NCBI GenBank assembly: GCA_002418285.1
Contig: DIDT01000034.1
Coordinates: 1 to 64,000 of the forward strand
Source of the DNA: Phycisphaerales bacterium UBA5793
GTDB taxonomy: Bacteria; Planctomycetota; Phycisphaerae; Phycisphaerales; UBA5793
Direction: 5' to 3'
DNA length: 64,000 nucleotides
Shown: piece after piece, positions 53,483 to 61,434 of the stretch
How the letters are laid out: the number at the start of each line of letters is the position of its first letter
Numbering within the stretch: position 1 is the first letter of the stretch
Position numbers and translations under genes: made by a program
Notes under the pieces: generated by a model
Told to the model about the DNA's origin: nothing
What the model saw: only the letters and a program-made list of their open reading frames with translations
Databases searched by the model: none

Positions 53483-55309
53483 ATGTACCGCTCGACACTG
53501 ACTGGACTGTTCTTCGCCCTCCTGCTCTCCAGTTCGATTGCGCGTGCAATGCAGAACCCGGCCGCCGTGAAAAGCGACGACGACGCCCGGGCCAAGCTCG
53601 AAGCGGACTTCGCCAGGACCATGTCCGGCGCGCAACTCGTCGGCTACTTCACGCGCACCGGACAACCCGACGACAAACCACTGAGCAAAGATCGCTACAC
53701 ACTCGGCACGGTCGAGAAGGTGAACGGCGACATCTGGCGCTTCGACGCGCGCATTCAGTATGGCGACAACGACGTGACCGTCCCGCTGATGCTCCAGGTC
53801 AAGTGGGCCGGCGACACGCCCGTCATCACCCTCACCGACTTCCCGGTGCCCGGCATGGGCACCTTCACCGCGCGTGTGCTCGTCTACCGGGGCGAGTACG
53901 CAGGCACGTGGAGCGCAGGCGACCACGGCGGCCAGATGTTCGGCAAAGTCGCGCGACCCGACGCAACGAGTGACGGAGCAAAGGATGAAACAGGCGGCAA
54001 CTGGCCCTCCTTCCGCGGCCCGGGGGCACGCGGCTACGACGACAGCCACCCCCTGCCCGACACCTTCAACGTTGAGACCGGCGAAAACATCCTCTGGAAG
54101 ACGCCCATCGACGGCCTCGCGCACTCCAGCCCCGTCATCGTCGGCGATCGCCTCTATCTCACCACCGCCGTCAAGGAGGGCGAAGACACGCTGAGAGTCG
54201 GCCTCTACGGCGAGATCGGTTCCGTGCAGGATGACTCAGAATACCAGTTCAAAGTGCTCTGCATCGATCGTCACAGCGGCGACATCCTCTGGACCAGAAC
54301 CGCGTGGCAGGGCGTACCCGCCATCAAGCGTCATCCCAAGGGAAGTCACGCCGCGTCCACTCCCGCCGCCGACGCGAAACACGTTATCGCTTTCTTCGGT
54401 AGCGAGGGTCTCTACTGCTACACGCCCAAGGGTGAGCTGCTGTGGTCAAAGAACTTCGGCACACTCGATTCTGGTTACTACATGGTTCCCGACGCCCAAT
54501 GGGGCTTTGCGAGCTCGCCGGTCATCTACAAGGACAAGGTTCTCGTGCAATGCGATGTGCAGGGCGATTCGTTCCTGGCTGCGCTCAACGTCGAGACGGG
54601 CGACGAACTCTGGCGCACGCCGCGCGACGAGGTGCCCACGTGGAGTACCCCCACCGTAGCCGTCGGCAAGGATCGCGCACAGGTCATCTGCAACGGCTAC
54701 AAGCAGATCGCGGGCTACGACCTGAGCACGGGTGAACAGATCTGGTCGCTCGTCGGCGGCGGCGACATCCCCGTGCCCACTCCCGTCGTCGCCAATGGTC
54801 TAATTTACATCACCAACGCGCACGGCCGCATGGCGCCGATCTACGCTATCCGCACCAGCGCCTCGGGCGAGATCGACATGCCCCCCGATGGCCTGGCGAA
54901 CCAGCACATGGCGTGGGCCTACGCCCGGCGCGGGGCCTACATGCAATCGCCCCTTGCCTACAAGGATCTGCTCTACCTCTGCACCGACGCCGGTATCGTC
55001 TCCTGCTTCGACGCCGTCGACGGCGAGATGCTCTTCCGCGAACGCGTCGGCGACGGCCGCTCGGGTTTCACCGCCTCAGCCGTGGCGGGCGACGGCAAGA
55101 TCTACTACACCAGCGAGCAAGGCTCGATCCAGATCATCCGCGCCGGCCGCGAGTGGGAAAAACTCGCCACCTGCGACCTCGGCGAAACCTGCATGGCCAC
55201 CCCGGCGATCAGCGGCGGCGTCATCTACTTCCGGGCGCGGAATCATCTGCTTGCGATTGGGTTGCCGGCTGACAACGAAATTCGAGATTCGGATCAATCA
55301 GCGCCTTGA
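53483..55309 (+). CDS. PQQ-like beta-propeller protein with planctomycete N-terminal domain
   Basis: 608 residues, ATG at 53483 (AGGGAG seven bases upstream). A signal peptide ends ARAMQNP. Residues ~35-165 form a domain common in planctomycetes: GAQLVGYFTRTGQPDDKPL, RYTLGTVEKVNGDIWRFDAR, PVITLTDFPVPGMGTFTARV and YAGTWSAGDHGGQMFGKV. The propeller starts at NWPSFRGPGARGYDDSHPLPDTF, with blades VLCIDRHSGDILWTR, GLYCYTPKGELLWSK, LAALNVETGDELWRT and IAGYDLSTGEQIWSL. Codon use is more C-ending than in neighbouring genes. Its 3' end overlaps the convergent zinc dehydrogenase by 89 bases. Confidence 0.85.
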   Translation: MYRSTLTGLFFALLLSSSIARAMQNPAAVKSDDDARAKLEADFARTMSGAQLVGYFTRTGQPDDKPLSKDRYTLGTVEKVNGDIWRFDARIQYGDNDVTVPLMLQVKWAGDTPVITLTDFPVPGMGTFTARVLVYRGEYAGTWSAGDHGGQMFGKVARPDATSDGAKDETGGNWPSFRGPGARGYDDSHPLPDTFNVETGENILWKTPIDGLAHSSPVIVGDRLYLTTAVKEGEDTLRVGLYGEIGSVQDDSEYQFKVLCIDRHSGDILWTRTAWQGVPAIKRHPKGSHAASTPAADAKHVIAFFGSEGLYCYTPKGELLWSKNFGTLDSGYYMVPDAQWGFASSPVIYKDKVLVQCDVQGDSFLAALNVETGDELWRTPRDEVPTWSTPTVAVGKDRAQVICNGYKQIAGYDLSTGEQIWSLVGGGDIPVPTPVVANGLIYITNAHGRMAPIYAIRTSASGEIDMPPDGLANQHMAWAYARRGAYMQSPLAYKDLLYLCTDAGIVSCFDAVDGEMLFRERVGDGRSGFTASAVAGDGKIYYTSEQGSIQIIRAGREWEKLATCDLGETCMATPAISGGVIYFRARNHLLAIGLPADNEIRDSDQSAP

Positions 55310-56378
55310 CGACTTTGCGTGACTCAACCGCGGCAAGCGCTTCGTTGGTTTGACTGAGCCCGAAGCGTTGCATGTGCATCCTGGCCCAGGGCTCGGCGCG
55401 GTGTGGGTCCTTGAGGATCTCGACGCCGCGGTAGAAGTGGGCGAAGTCTGAGCCCCAGCAGCCGCGGATGTCGAGGTGTTTGCGGTTGAGATCGAGGTGC
55501 GGGTTGAAGGGGATGTCGCCATGGTCGGTGTACTGGCCGACGACGACGACGCGGCCGGCGTCGCGCGTGGAGCGCATCGACTGCACCACGGCGATCGGCG
55601 CGCCGGTGGCTTCGATGGTGATATCGGCCCCGCGTCCCTGCGTGTGCTCGTGCACCCAGTCGAGGCGAGTCTTCTCATCGCAGGACATGAAATCGAGCGT
55701 GGCCGTAGCACCCGCCTCGCGCGCGGCCGCGAGGCGGGATTCCGGATTACCGATGCACAGCACCCGCAGCGCGCCAGCCATGCGAGCGAAGATGACAGCC
55801 GACAGCCCGACCGGCCCGCTGCCCAGCACAAGCACGGTGTCGCCGAGTCCGACTTCCGCCCGATCGACGGCGTGCAACGCCGTGGGCAGTGAGCAGCCTG
55901 CAGCCATGTACGTTTCGTACGGCAGGTCATCGAGACGAATGCAGCGCGTGCCCGGCTTGAGATAGAGTTGCTGCGCCCAGCCGCCCGTCAGGCCATCAGC
56001 GAGACCGAATGTGATGCCGTAGACCTTGCGATGCGGGCAGCGCGTGGAGGCCTTGGCCACGAGGCAGTGCCAGCAGGCATTGCACGTGCCGTGCACGTCG
56101 AGGAAGGTGATGCGATCGCCCTCGCGCAGGGGCCGGCCGTTAACGTCGAGCAGTGTACCGCGGATCTTTGAAAGCACGCCGGCTGAGACGTGGCCGGGAA
56201 TGATGGGATACGGCACGCCGGAAAGCCGACTGTCGCGCAGGTGCACATCCGTGCCGCACACTTCACTGAGGTGGACATCGAGCACACCGCTGTCGGGCTC
56301 AAGTTGCGGCTCGGGCAATTCGCGGACTTCGATGGGCTTGCCGGCGCCGGGCATGATGGCGGCGAAAACGTGTGGCAT
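55221..56378 (-). CDS. Zinc-dependent alcohol dehydrogenase (MDR family)
   Basis: 385 residues from ATG at 56378 with GGGAGAG upstream (an ATG at 56411 lacks one). Catalytic-zinc cysteine and histidine in SEVCGTDVHLRDSRL and PIIPGHVSAGV; structural-zinc cysteines CNACWHCLVAKASTRC; nucleotide fold VLVLGSGPVGLSAVIFARMAG. Further matches include GADITIEATGAP and AGRVVVVGQYTDHG. Substrate unknown; the family oxidises alcohols or polyols. The last ~30 residues lie over the end of the convergent propeller gene. Confidence 0.9.
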   Translation of the reverse strand: MPHVFAAIMPGAGKPIEVRELPEPQLEPDSGVLDVHLSEVCGTDVHLRDSRLSGVPYPIIPGHVSAGVLSKIRGTLLDVNGRPLREGDRITFLDVHGTCNACWHCLVAKASTRCPHRKVYGITFGLADGLTGGWAQQLYLKPGTRCIRLDDLPYETYMAAGCSLPTALHAVDRAEVGLGDTVLVLGSGPVGLSAVIFARMAGALRVLCIGNPESRLAAAREAGATATLDFMSCDEKTRLDWVHEHTQGRGADITIEATGAPIAVVQSMRSTRDAGRVVVVGQYTDHGDIPFNPHLDLNRKHLDIRGCWGSDFAHFYRGVEILKDPHRAEPWARMHMQRFGLSQTNEALAAVESRKVVKALIDPNLEFRCQPATQSQADDSAPGSR

Positions 56379-56457
56379 GCGCGGACTCTCCCTGCTGAAT
56401 GAGAACGGCACATCGTAGGTGGGGAGATTCGCCGAGCCGGGAGGGAGCAGACGGGGC

Positions 56458-56889
56458 TCAGACTTCCAGCCGCCGCTCGTAGGGTACGACTTCGCCGATT
56501 TCGACGGCGCGCTTCATCAGCCGAAGATACATCGCCCAGCAGAAGGATGAACTGCGATAGTGGGCGTTGGCTTCGGGCCAGCCGGCGTGGCAGAACTGAA
56601 CTTGTGTTGCCTCGTTACGTTCGTCGAGTTTGAACTCGATGCGCGAGTCGATCCAGTCATCGTCCGCAAAAGTCATTTCAAATGCGAACTCTTCGCTCGG
56701 TCGACAGCGCGTGACGACGGCACGCCAATCGAACCCCGAGCCAAAATTAAGGACATACTCGCTGCCCGTCTCGGGAGTGCCGCGGCTGCGCCTGGTCCAC
56801 CAGCTATCGAGGCCCATAGGCGTGGCAATGGCGTCAAAGACAGAATCAGCCGGCGCTTTAACCGGAAAGTCAAAATGAATCTCGGGCAC
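56458..56889 (-). CDS. SRPBCC (START-like/AHSA1) domain protein
   Basis: 143 residues from GTG at 56889, chosen because AGGAG lies seven bases upstream; a longer frame from 56991 has none. VPEIHFDFPVKAPADSVFDAIATPMGLDSWWT is the usual start of an AHSA1-type domain (FDAIATPMGLDSWWT). Later ALE-like VLNFGSGFDWRAVVTRCRP and KLDERNEATQVQFCHAGWPE complete the helix-grip fold, which binds hydrophobic ligands. It lies 79 bases before the zinc dehydrogenase in the same direction. Confidence 0.8.
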   Translation of the reverse strand: MPEIHFDFPVKAPADSVFDAIATPMGLDSWWTRRSRGTPETGSEYVLNFGSGFDWRAVVTRCRPSEEFAFEMTFADDDWIDSRIEFKLDERNEATQVQFCHAGWPEANAHYRSSSFCWAMYLRLMKRAVEIGEVVPYERRLEV

Positions 56890-57024
56890 GATCCAACTCC
56901 TGTGCGAGTGACCCCCGTTCCATATTAGTACAACCCCTGGCGCTGGTTGCACATCATCGGAATCGGTACGGGTGAATGCTCGCAGTGGCAAGTGTGGTCC
57001 ACGCCAACTCCGGGGCGTGCGGCG

Positions 57025-57330
57025 TCACGCGTTGGGTGCTCGGTTCGGCTCAGATTCCGAGAATAACCCGATCTGCGCGGTCAATCGCGTGAAGCGTATG
57101 GATGGGGCGGGATCGGCTCGTGGGAAGCGATCGATCCGCATCCAAAATCGGTATCCCTTTTTCTCCGAATCGGATGGACCGGCGAGACAAAACATGACCA
57201 GGCCAATTCCCCAGCCCCATGGCCAGAAGATCCCTCCGAGGTATAAGAGGGTCGAGATCACCAGAAAGAGAAGGGCCACACCATAGCGAAGCCAGGGGCT
57301 CTGATCGCCCCACCAGGAAAACAGCCCCAT
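57025..57330 (-). CDS. Small two-helix membrane protein, unknown
   Basis: 101 residues. The start at 57330 has a full AGGAGG seven bases upstream, one of the best ribosome-binding sites in the window. Two adjacent hydrophobic segments (YGVALLFLVISTLLYLGGI and WGWGIGLVMFCLAG) are followed by a charged C-terminal tail of about 50 residues (DSEKKGYRFWMRIDRF). No homologue is recognised. It is the first gene of a minus-strand group with the SRPBCC protein and zinc dehydrogenase, 135 bases upstream of the former. Confidence 0.65.
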   Translation of the reverse strand: MGLFSWWGDQSPWLRYGVALLFLVISTLLYLGGIFWPWGWGIGLVMFCLAGPSDSEKKGYRFWMRIDRFPRADPAPSIRFTRLTAQIGLFSESEPNRAPNA

Positions 57331-57435
57331 CGCTGATCCTCCTGCCGGAACTCCCGTGCCTCTCGCTGCCAGAGGGTCCTGCAGTCGTGGTCCGGGTGGA
57401 AGTCGGAAGGGTCGGTCGTCTGAATAGCATCATAC

Positions 57436-58314
57436 ATGAATCACACCCATTCTCTACCAACTTGTTTCCGAAGCGTGTTCGCGCTGTCCGCCATCGTCAT
57501 GCTGGGCCTGCAGCCACCCGCGATGCAGCCCACCGAAGATGAGAGTCCGGAGATGATGTCGCCTGCGAAGCGGGAAACGGACCTCGCCGGCCCGCTCGTG
57601 CCAGAGAGCGCGACGCACAGTCTCGTTCATTACAACGCGCGCGGCGAGTTCCAGCGACTCGAAACTCTCCCGGAGATCGCGGCGATCGAGCTGCTCAATC
57701 TCGATCCCGAACGTCGCCAACACACGTGGAAGATCATCGAAGACTATCGCGACTCGGTTCGCGATCTACTGGTTGACCAGATCGATCTGCTCAGGGAGGC
57801 AACGGACGCCCAGAAGGCCGGTGAGAACAGGCGAGTGCAGGAGCTTTATCAGACACTGTATGCGGCGTTCAATCCTGACGGTGATCGCGATCAGTTGGCG
57901 GCGCCGCTCTGGGGCGTACTTGCGCCCGAGGAGCAGCGTGATTTCGATGGCCTGGTCAGTGCATACTGGGACGCATGGGTTGGCTGGGAGTTGCGCAACC
58001 GACAGAATATCACTGATACCCAGCGGAGCGAGACACAAAAGCGATTGGCATTCAAACTATTCCAGCAGCAGATTGCGCGGGCATACCAGGGCAATCTCCG
58101 GCCGTATCAATCAAAACTGGAATCAATCTACACGATCACTGAACCGACGGATCAGCAGCGGGCGCAACTGCGCGAACTCGTGATTGAGTTCATCCGCACC
58201 ACGCGGCTGGCCCCGACTGCAGAACAACGGGCTGATCTGGCGCGGCAGATCTACGACGTACTTAACGAGGCGCAGCGCGTGAAACTCACGCAATATGCCT
58301 TGTCGAGGATGTAG
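57436..58314 (+). CDS. Secreted alpha-helical protein of unknown function
   Basis: 292 residues with ATG at 57436; the ribosome-binding site is weak. An N-terminal hydrophobic stretch (FALSAIVMLGLQPPAM) is a likely signal peptide. The remainder is charged and mostly helical (HTWKIIEDYRDSVRDLLVDQIDLLREATDAQKAG; KRLAFKLFQQQIARAYQGNL). No catalytic motif is visible. Divergent from the small membrane protein with a 105-base gap. Overall style is similar to the protein at 20537. Confidence 0.6.
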   Translation: MNHTHSLPTCFRSVFALSAIVMLGLQPPAMQPTEDESPEMMSPAKRETDLAGPLVPESATHSLVHYNARGEFQRLETLPEIAAIELLNLDPERRQHTWKIIEDYRDSVRDLLVDQIDLLREATDAQKAGENRRVQELYQTLYAAFNPDGDRDQLAAPLWGVLAPEEQRDFDGLVSAYWDAWVGWELRNRQNITDTQRSETQKRLAFKLFQQQIARAYQGNLRPYQSKLESIYTITEPTDQQRAQLRELVIEFIRTTRLAPTAEQRADLARQIYDVLNEAQRVKLTQYALSRM

Positions 58315-58341
58315 GGTGATCGACGATGCGCCATAGAGCGA

Positions 58342-58374
58342 CAAGAGCGGCGCACATTGAATGCGCCGCTCTTG
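58342..58374. terminator. Bidirectional hairpin between convergent genes
   Basis: CAAGAGCGGCGCA (58342-58354) pairs perfectly with TGCGCCGCTCTTG (58362-58374) around a 7-base loop. It lies between the plus-strand gene ending at 58314 and the minus-strand gene ending at 58414. T-tracts are short, so termination strength is uncertain. Confidence 0.65.
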
Positions 58375-58413
58375 ATCACGGGTTGAGCTTCTTATCCAAT
58401 CCGCAGGCGCGAC

Positions 58414-59010
58414 CTAGCGACACACACCCAGTCTGAAGTCATCGAACATCGCCCAGCTTCCGCCAGTGAACCGATAGCCCCTGCCCCACGCCGTCTCCTG
58501 CTGGACGATTTCGTTGCCGACGATGCGGCAAACCACTGCATGAGCGGCCACGTAGATTCTCTCGCCCGGCTCGAATCCCAGATCATGCAGATTGAACTGA
58601 AAGACTACCTCTTGAACCGGTGGATCGAACGTGTCATAGAAGCAGAAGTGTCCGATCTCAGGGTTGCCGCCCTCATTCATCGGGAAGTCATGCGGGTCGG
58701 CGACGAGTTCGAGATGCACTTCCTTGATGTACCAGTCGCCGGTTGTCCGGTATCCCACGAACAGCGAAGTGTTGTTGTTCGCATAGAGCACTCCACCGAC
58801 ATTGATGGTCCGGCCGGCGATCAGGCCTGTGGCCCCCTGCCCGCAGATCCGAGCCGGGCCGATGAGGCGATCGAATGAGGTGACGTGCACCTTGGGCGCA
58901 GATGTCGGTGTAGCCGGGAGCAGCGGCGGCACCACGGCCATGCCCAGCGAAGCAGTCGAAAGGCTCGCAGCGAGCATCAAGTTTACGATCATTTTTCTAA
59001 CGGGAAGCAT
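58414..59010 (-). CDS. Secreted protein of unknown function
   Basis: 198 residues; ATG at 59010 with GAGAGGAG seven bases upstream. A signal peptide (LMLAASLSTASLGMAV) precedes a Pro-rich stretch, then a domain with GRTINVGGVLYANNNTSLFVGY, WYIKEVHLELVADPHDFPMN, GHFCFYDTFDPPVQEVVFQF, IYVAAHAVVCRI, ETAWGRGYRF and GGSWAMFDDFRLGVC. The ...AWGRG...GGSWAMFDDF end recurs in secreted proteins from several phyla and may be a carbohydrate-binding-like module. Role unknown. Confidence 0.7.
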   Translation of the reverse strand: MLPVRKMIVNLMLAASLSTASLGMAVVPPLLPATPTSAPKVHVTSFDRLIGPARICGQGATGLIAGRTINVGGVLYANNNTSLFVGYRTTGDWYIKEVHLELVADPHDFPMNEGGNPEIGHFCFYDTFDPPVQEVVFQFNLHDLGFEPGERIYVAAHAVVCRIVGNEIVQQETAWGRGYRFTGGSWAMFDDFRLGVCR

Positions 59011-59261
59011 GACAGTCTCCTCTCAACAGGTTGTTGGCGCGCCAAGTATCCCTCAGGCGACATAGTGAAGTTGCAACATGGAGATGATGGCGATTGGAAA
59101 GGCGCGAGTTCGCATCGCCATCACTCTCAACCCAACCCACAGTGTCCGGGTGGGATCTGTACAGCGCAGGTTATCACGCGCAGCCATCAAGGCCATCAGG
59201 GAATAGGCATCGAAACGCGCCCCTGATGCAGAGGAATGGGTTTCAGTCTATTGAAGTACCG

Positions 59262-59945
59262 TTACTCCGTGCTATCAAGCGGCAGCACGACCGCCATGGC
59301 GAAGCCGTCGTACTTTTTGCTGCCCACCGTCTGCATCGCCGTGGCGCTGATTCGCTTGTCCGCCTGGAGCCGGGTCATGAATCGGCGGACACCCTGGACA
59401 GCGGTGTCGTCGCTCTCGGCGTTGAGTACGGCGCCCTCTCGGACCACGTTATCAACAATGATCATGCTCCCGGGCCGGCTGAGCCGCACCGCCCAGTCGA
59501 AGTACTCGGCGATGTGCTCCTTGTCGGCATCGATGAAGAAGAAGTCGAACGGTCCCATCTTTTCCGCCGCCAGTTCCGGCAGAGTGTCCATCGCCTTGCC
59601 GAGGCGGATTTCAACGACGTCGCGCAGCCCCGCCCTTTCGACATTGGCTTGGGCCACCTCGGCGTGCTTTGGATTTGCTTCGAGGCTGATGAGACGGCCG
59701 CCGCGGCCGAGCGCTTGCCCCAGCCAGATGGTGCTGTAGCCTCCCAACGTGCCAATCTCAAGGATGCGACTGGCCCCCATGGCCCTGGCCATGAGATGCA
59801 GTGCTTTGCCAAAACACGGCGAGACCTGAATTGGGGGCAACCCGGCCTCAAGGCTGCTCTGCAGCGCCGCGTCGAGGACGGCGTCCGGGGCGATGAGATG
59901 CCTGGCGATGTACTGGTCAACGGCAATCCACGTAGCTTCATTCAT
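59262..59945 (-). CDS. Class I SAM-dependent O-methyltransferase (COMT-like)
   Basis: 227 residues; ATG at 59945 with AGGATGG upstream. SAM-binding motif I LEIGTLGGYSTIWLGQAL, GRLISLEANPKHAEVAQANVERAG and motif FFIDADKEHIAEYFDWAVRLSRPGS, then MIIVDNVVREG, are those of the catechol-O-methyltransferase-like family, which needs a divalent metal (D in FIDADKE and DN in VDNVVRE). It methylates catechol-type aromatic hydroxyls. It is on the opposite strand from the aromatic block and 12 kb away, so a role in that pathway is speculative. Confidence 0.88.
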   Translation of the reverse strand: MNEATWIAVDQYIARHLIAPDAVLDAALQSSLEAGLPPIQVSPCFGKALHLMARAMGASRILEIGTLGGYSTIWLGQALGRGGRLISLEANPKHAEVAQANVERAGLRDVVEIRLGKAMDTLPELAAEKMGPFDFFFIDADKEHIAEYFDWAVRLSRPGSMIIVDNVVREGAVLNAESDDTAVQGVRRFMTRLQADKRISATAMQTVGSKKYDGFAMAVVLPLDSTE

Positions 59946-60290
59946 GTGCCATCCTATGCGAAGCTACGGAAAAAGCGGGGAATTGAAGCGCCAACCGGAG
60001 GCGGCGTTGAACTCAAAAACGCCGCAGACCTACCAACAACAGGATGCGAAGCACCGGATAAGGGGAGGGAATGCAGCCTTGGTTCCGGTCCAAAGTCGCC
60101 ATTCCAGGGTGCTTTTGCCAATAATCCGAAATTCTGACAACCGCGGAGTGGGTTTCGGGTTAAAATCGGGGTCGATCTGTAGAGGGGCTCCCGATCAAAA
60201 CCGATCTGTGCGTGCTCCTCGGAGTGGCACCGCTGATGTATGCGGTGCGCCGACGGTTCATTGCCTGTTCAGGCAGAAGGAGAAGAGACT
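59946..60290 (+). promoter_or_regulatory. Intergenic region and 5' leader of the 60291 gene
   Basis: 345 bases between divergent genes. Leader hairpins: GCACCGC (60227-60233) with GCGGTGC (60242-60248), and the palindrome GCCTGTTCAGGC (60263-60274) just before the Shine-Dalgarno at 60277-60282. Upstream, TTAAAATCGG (60160-60169) recalls part of the block before 6336 and 7645, but without its -10 and -35 parts. I see no gene here. Confidence 0.4.
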
Positions 60291-61268
60291 ATGAGAGCGA
60301 AGGAAATGTTGGTTCTGGCGGCCAGCGCTGCGATGTTCGCGGGTACCGCGACGTTTGCTGATGGCCCGGTTGCCAAGGTGGATGGCCGGACGATCACTCC
60401 CCCGACCACCGACAGCTTCGACCAGACCGTGTACCCGATGGCTTGTGATCCAATCTACGAGACGTTTAACGACACCTACCCGCCGAACTACGGCACAGGC
60501 TGGACCGTGTCCGACTGGACTCAAATCGGCTGCTGGGGTCCTGCCCATAAGTTCGTCGCTGACGGGGACTATGCCCTGTGCCAGATCCTCGTCTCCGCGA
60601 CGCACGTGACCGGCACCAATTCGTACCGGGTGCGCCTGCATGCTGACGACGCTGGCGGCTCTGAGCCCGGTTCGGCTCTTGGAACCTGGGACTTCACCGG
60701 CATTCCGCAGAACCAGGCCGGTCCGACCCCGCTTCTCGAGTGCGATGCCACCGGCATTTCGCTGCAGAACGGCGTCTCGTATTGGCTCTCATTTGTGACC
60801 AATGGCGGCAACGGCGACACCTGGGGTGTCCTTCGTCAGAGCACACTGCCCGGCAACGAACGCCCCAGCTCGACCTGGAAGTGCAGCTTCTGGGAGAACC
60901 GCGGCACCCTCAACTCCGGCGCTTGGCGCATCACGGGTGATCAGGGTGGCGGTGGTGTTTCGATGCGTTTGAGCGGCCAGTGCCCCGGCACAATCACGGT
61001 GGCTTGGGCCAACGCGACGCCCAACAAGCAGATGGGCATCCTCTTCGCGAACAGCACCGGCAGCTACACGATTCCCGGCGGCCCGTGCGGAGGCACGACG
61101 CTGGGTCTAAGCTCCTCCGGTCTCCAGCTCGTGAACACTATCGGCACGGGTTCAGGTTCGGGCCAGGTCAACGGCCGAGCCGGCACCGCTGCATGCCGCA
61201 AGTTCCTGCAACTCGTGGTTCGTGACGGCAGCCCGTGCACCACGAGCAATGTTGTGCAGATCCCGTGA
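60291..61268 (+). CDS. Secreted protein with cysteine-bearing C-terminal domain (third copy of the domain)
   Basis: 325 residues; ATG at 60291 with AGAAGGAG upstream. The signal peptide ends ATFADG. Residues ~45-215 are a beta-rich domain (GWTVSDWTQIGCWGPAHKFVADGD, YRVRLHADDAGGSEPGSALG, GVSYWLSFVTNGGNGDTWGVL) unlike that of the 6336/7645 pair. The last ~105 residues match their C-terminal domain: CPGTITVAWANATPNKQMGI, STGSYTIPGGPCGGTTLGL, LQLVNTIGTGSGSGQV and ending VVQIP, with the four cysteines kept. So one exported C-terminal module is joined to different N-terminal domains. Function unknown; an attachment or sorting role is possible. Confidence 0.78.
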   Translation: MRAKEMLVLAASAAMFAGTATFADGPVAKVDGRTITPPTTDSFDQTVYPMACDPIYETFNDTYPPNYGTGWTVSDWTQIGCWGPAHKFVADGDYALCQILVSATHVTGTNSYRVRLHADDAGGSEPGSALGTWDFTGIPQNQAGPTPLLECDATGISLQNGVSYWLSFVTNGGNGDTWGVLRQSTLPGNERPSSTWKCSFWENRGTLNSGAWRITGDQGGGGVSMRLSGQCPGTITVAWANATPNKQMGILFANSTGSYTIPGGPCGGTTLGLSSSGLQLVNTIGTGSGSGQVNGRAGTAACRKFLQLVVRDGSPCTTSNVVQIP

Positions 61269-61314
61269 TCTGATCGACACACGCGCCGTTCGTGCGGTGC
61301 AACTGATCTCAAAC

Positions 61315-61352
61315 ACAGCCTCACCTCGCAAGGGGTGAGGCTGTCGTTTTTC
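61315..61352 (+). terminator. Intrinsic terminator of the 60291 gene
   Basis: ACAGCCTCACC (61315-61325) pairs with GGTGAGGCTGT (61334-61344), then CGTTTTTCTG. The stem is of the same CCTCACC/GGTGAGG type as those at 7371 and 8677. Confidence 0.9.
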
Positions 61353-61434
61353 TGCCGGCGCGGAATCAGGCGCGACCGACAGTAGATCCCGTGGACCCGG
61401 CATGTGGTGCGGACTACCCGCCTACATTTCAGGC

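Noticed and set aside
23911..55309. True PQQ-dependent alcohol or sugar dehydrogenases
   Set aside because: Most are only 400-525 residues and show regular BamB-like blades; no adjacent-cysteine pair or cytochrome domain is visible, so 'PQQ-like propeller' is as far as sequence allows.
57138..57160. CAAAATCGGTATCCC, similar to the block at 6104
   Set aside because: It lies inside the coding sequence of the small membrane protein on the other strand and before no gene start.
60150..60185. Third copy of the promoter-like block before the 60291 gene
   Set aside because: Only TTAAAATCGG matches. The TATCTT and CTTCCC parts are absent, so a chance match cannot be excluded.
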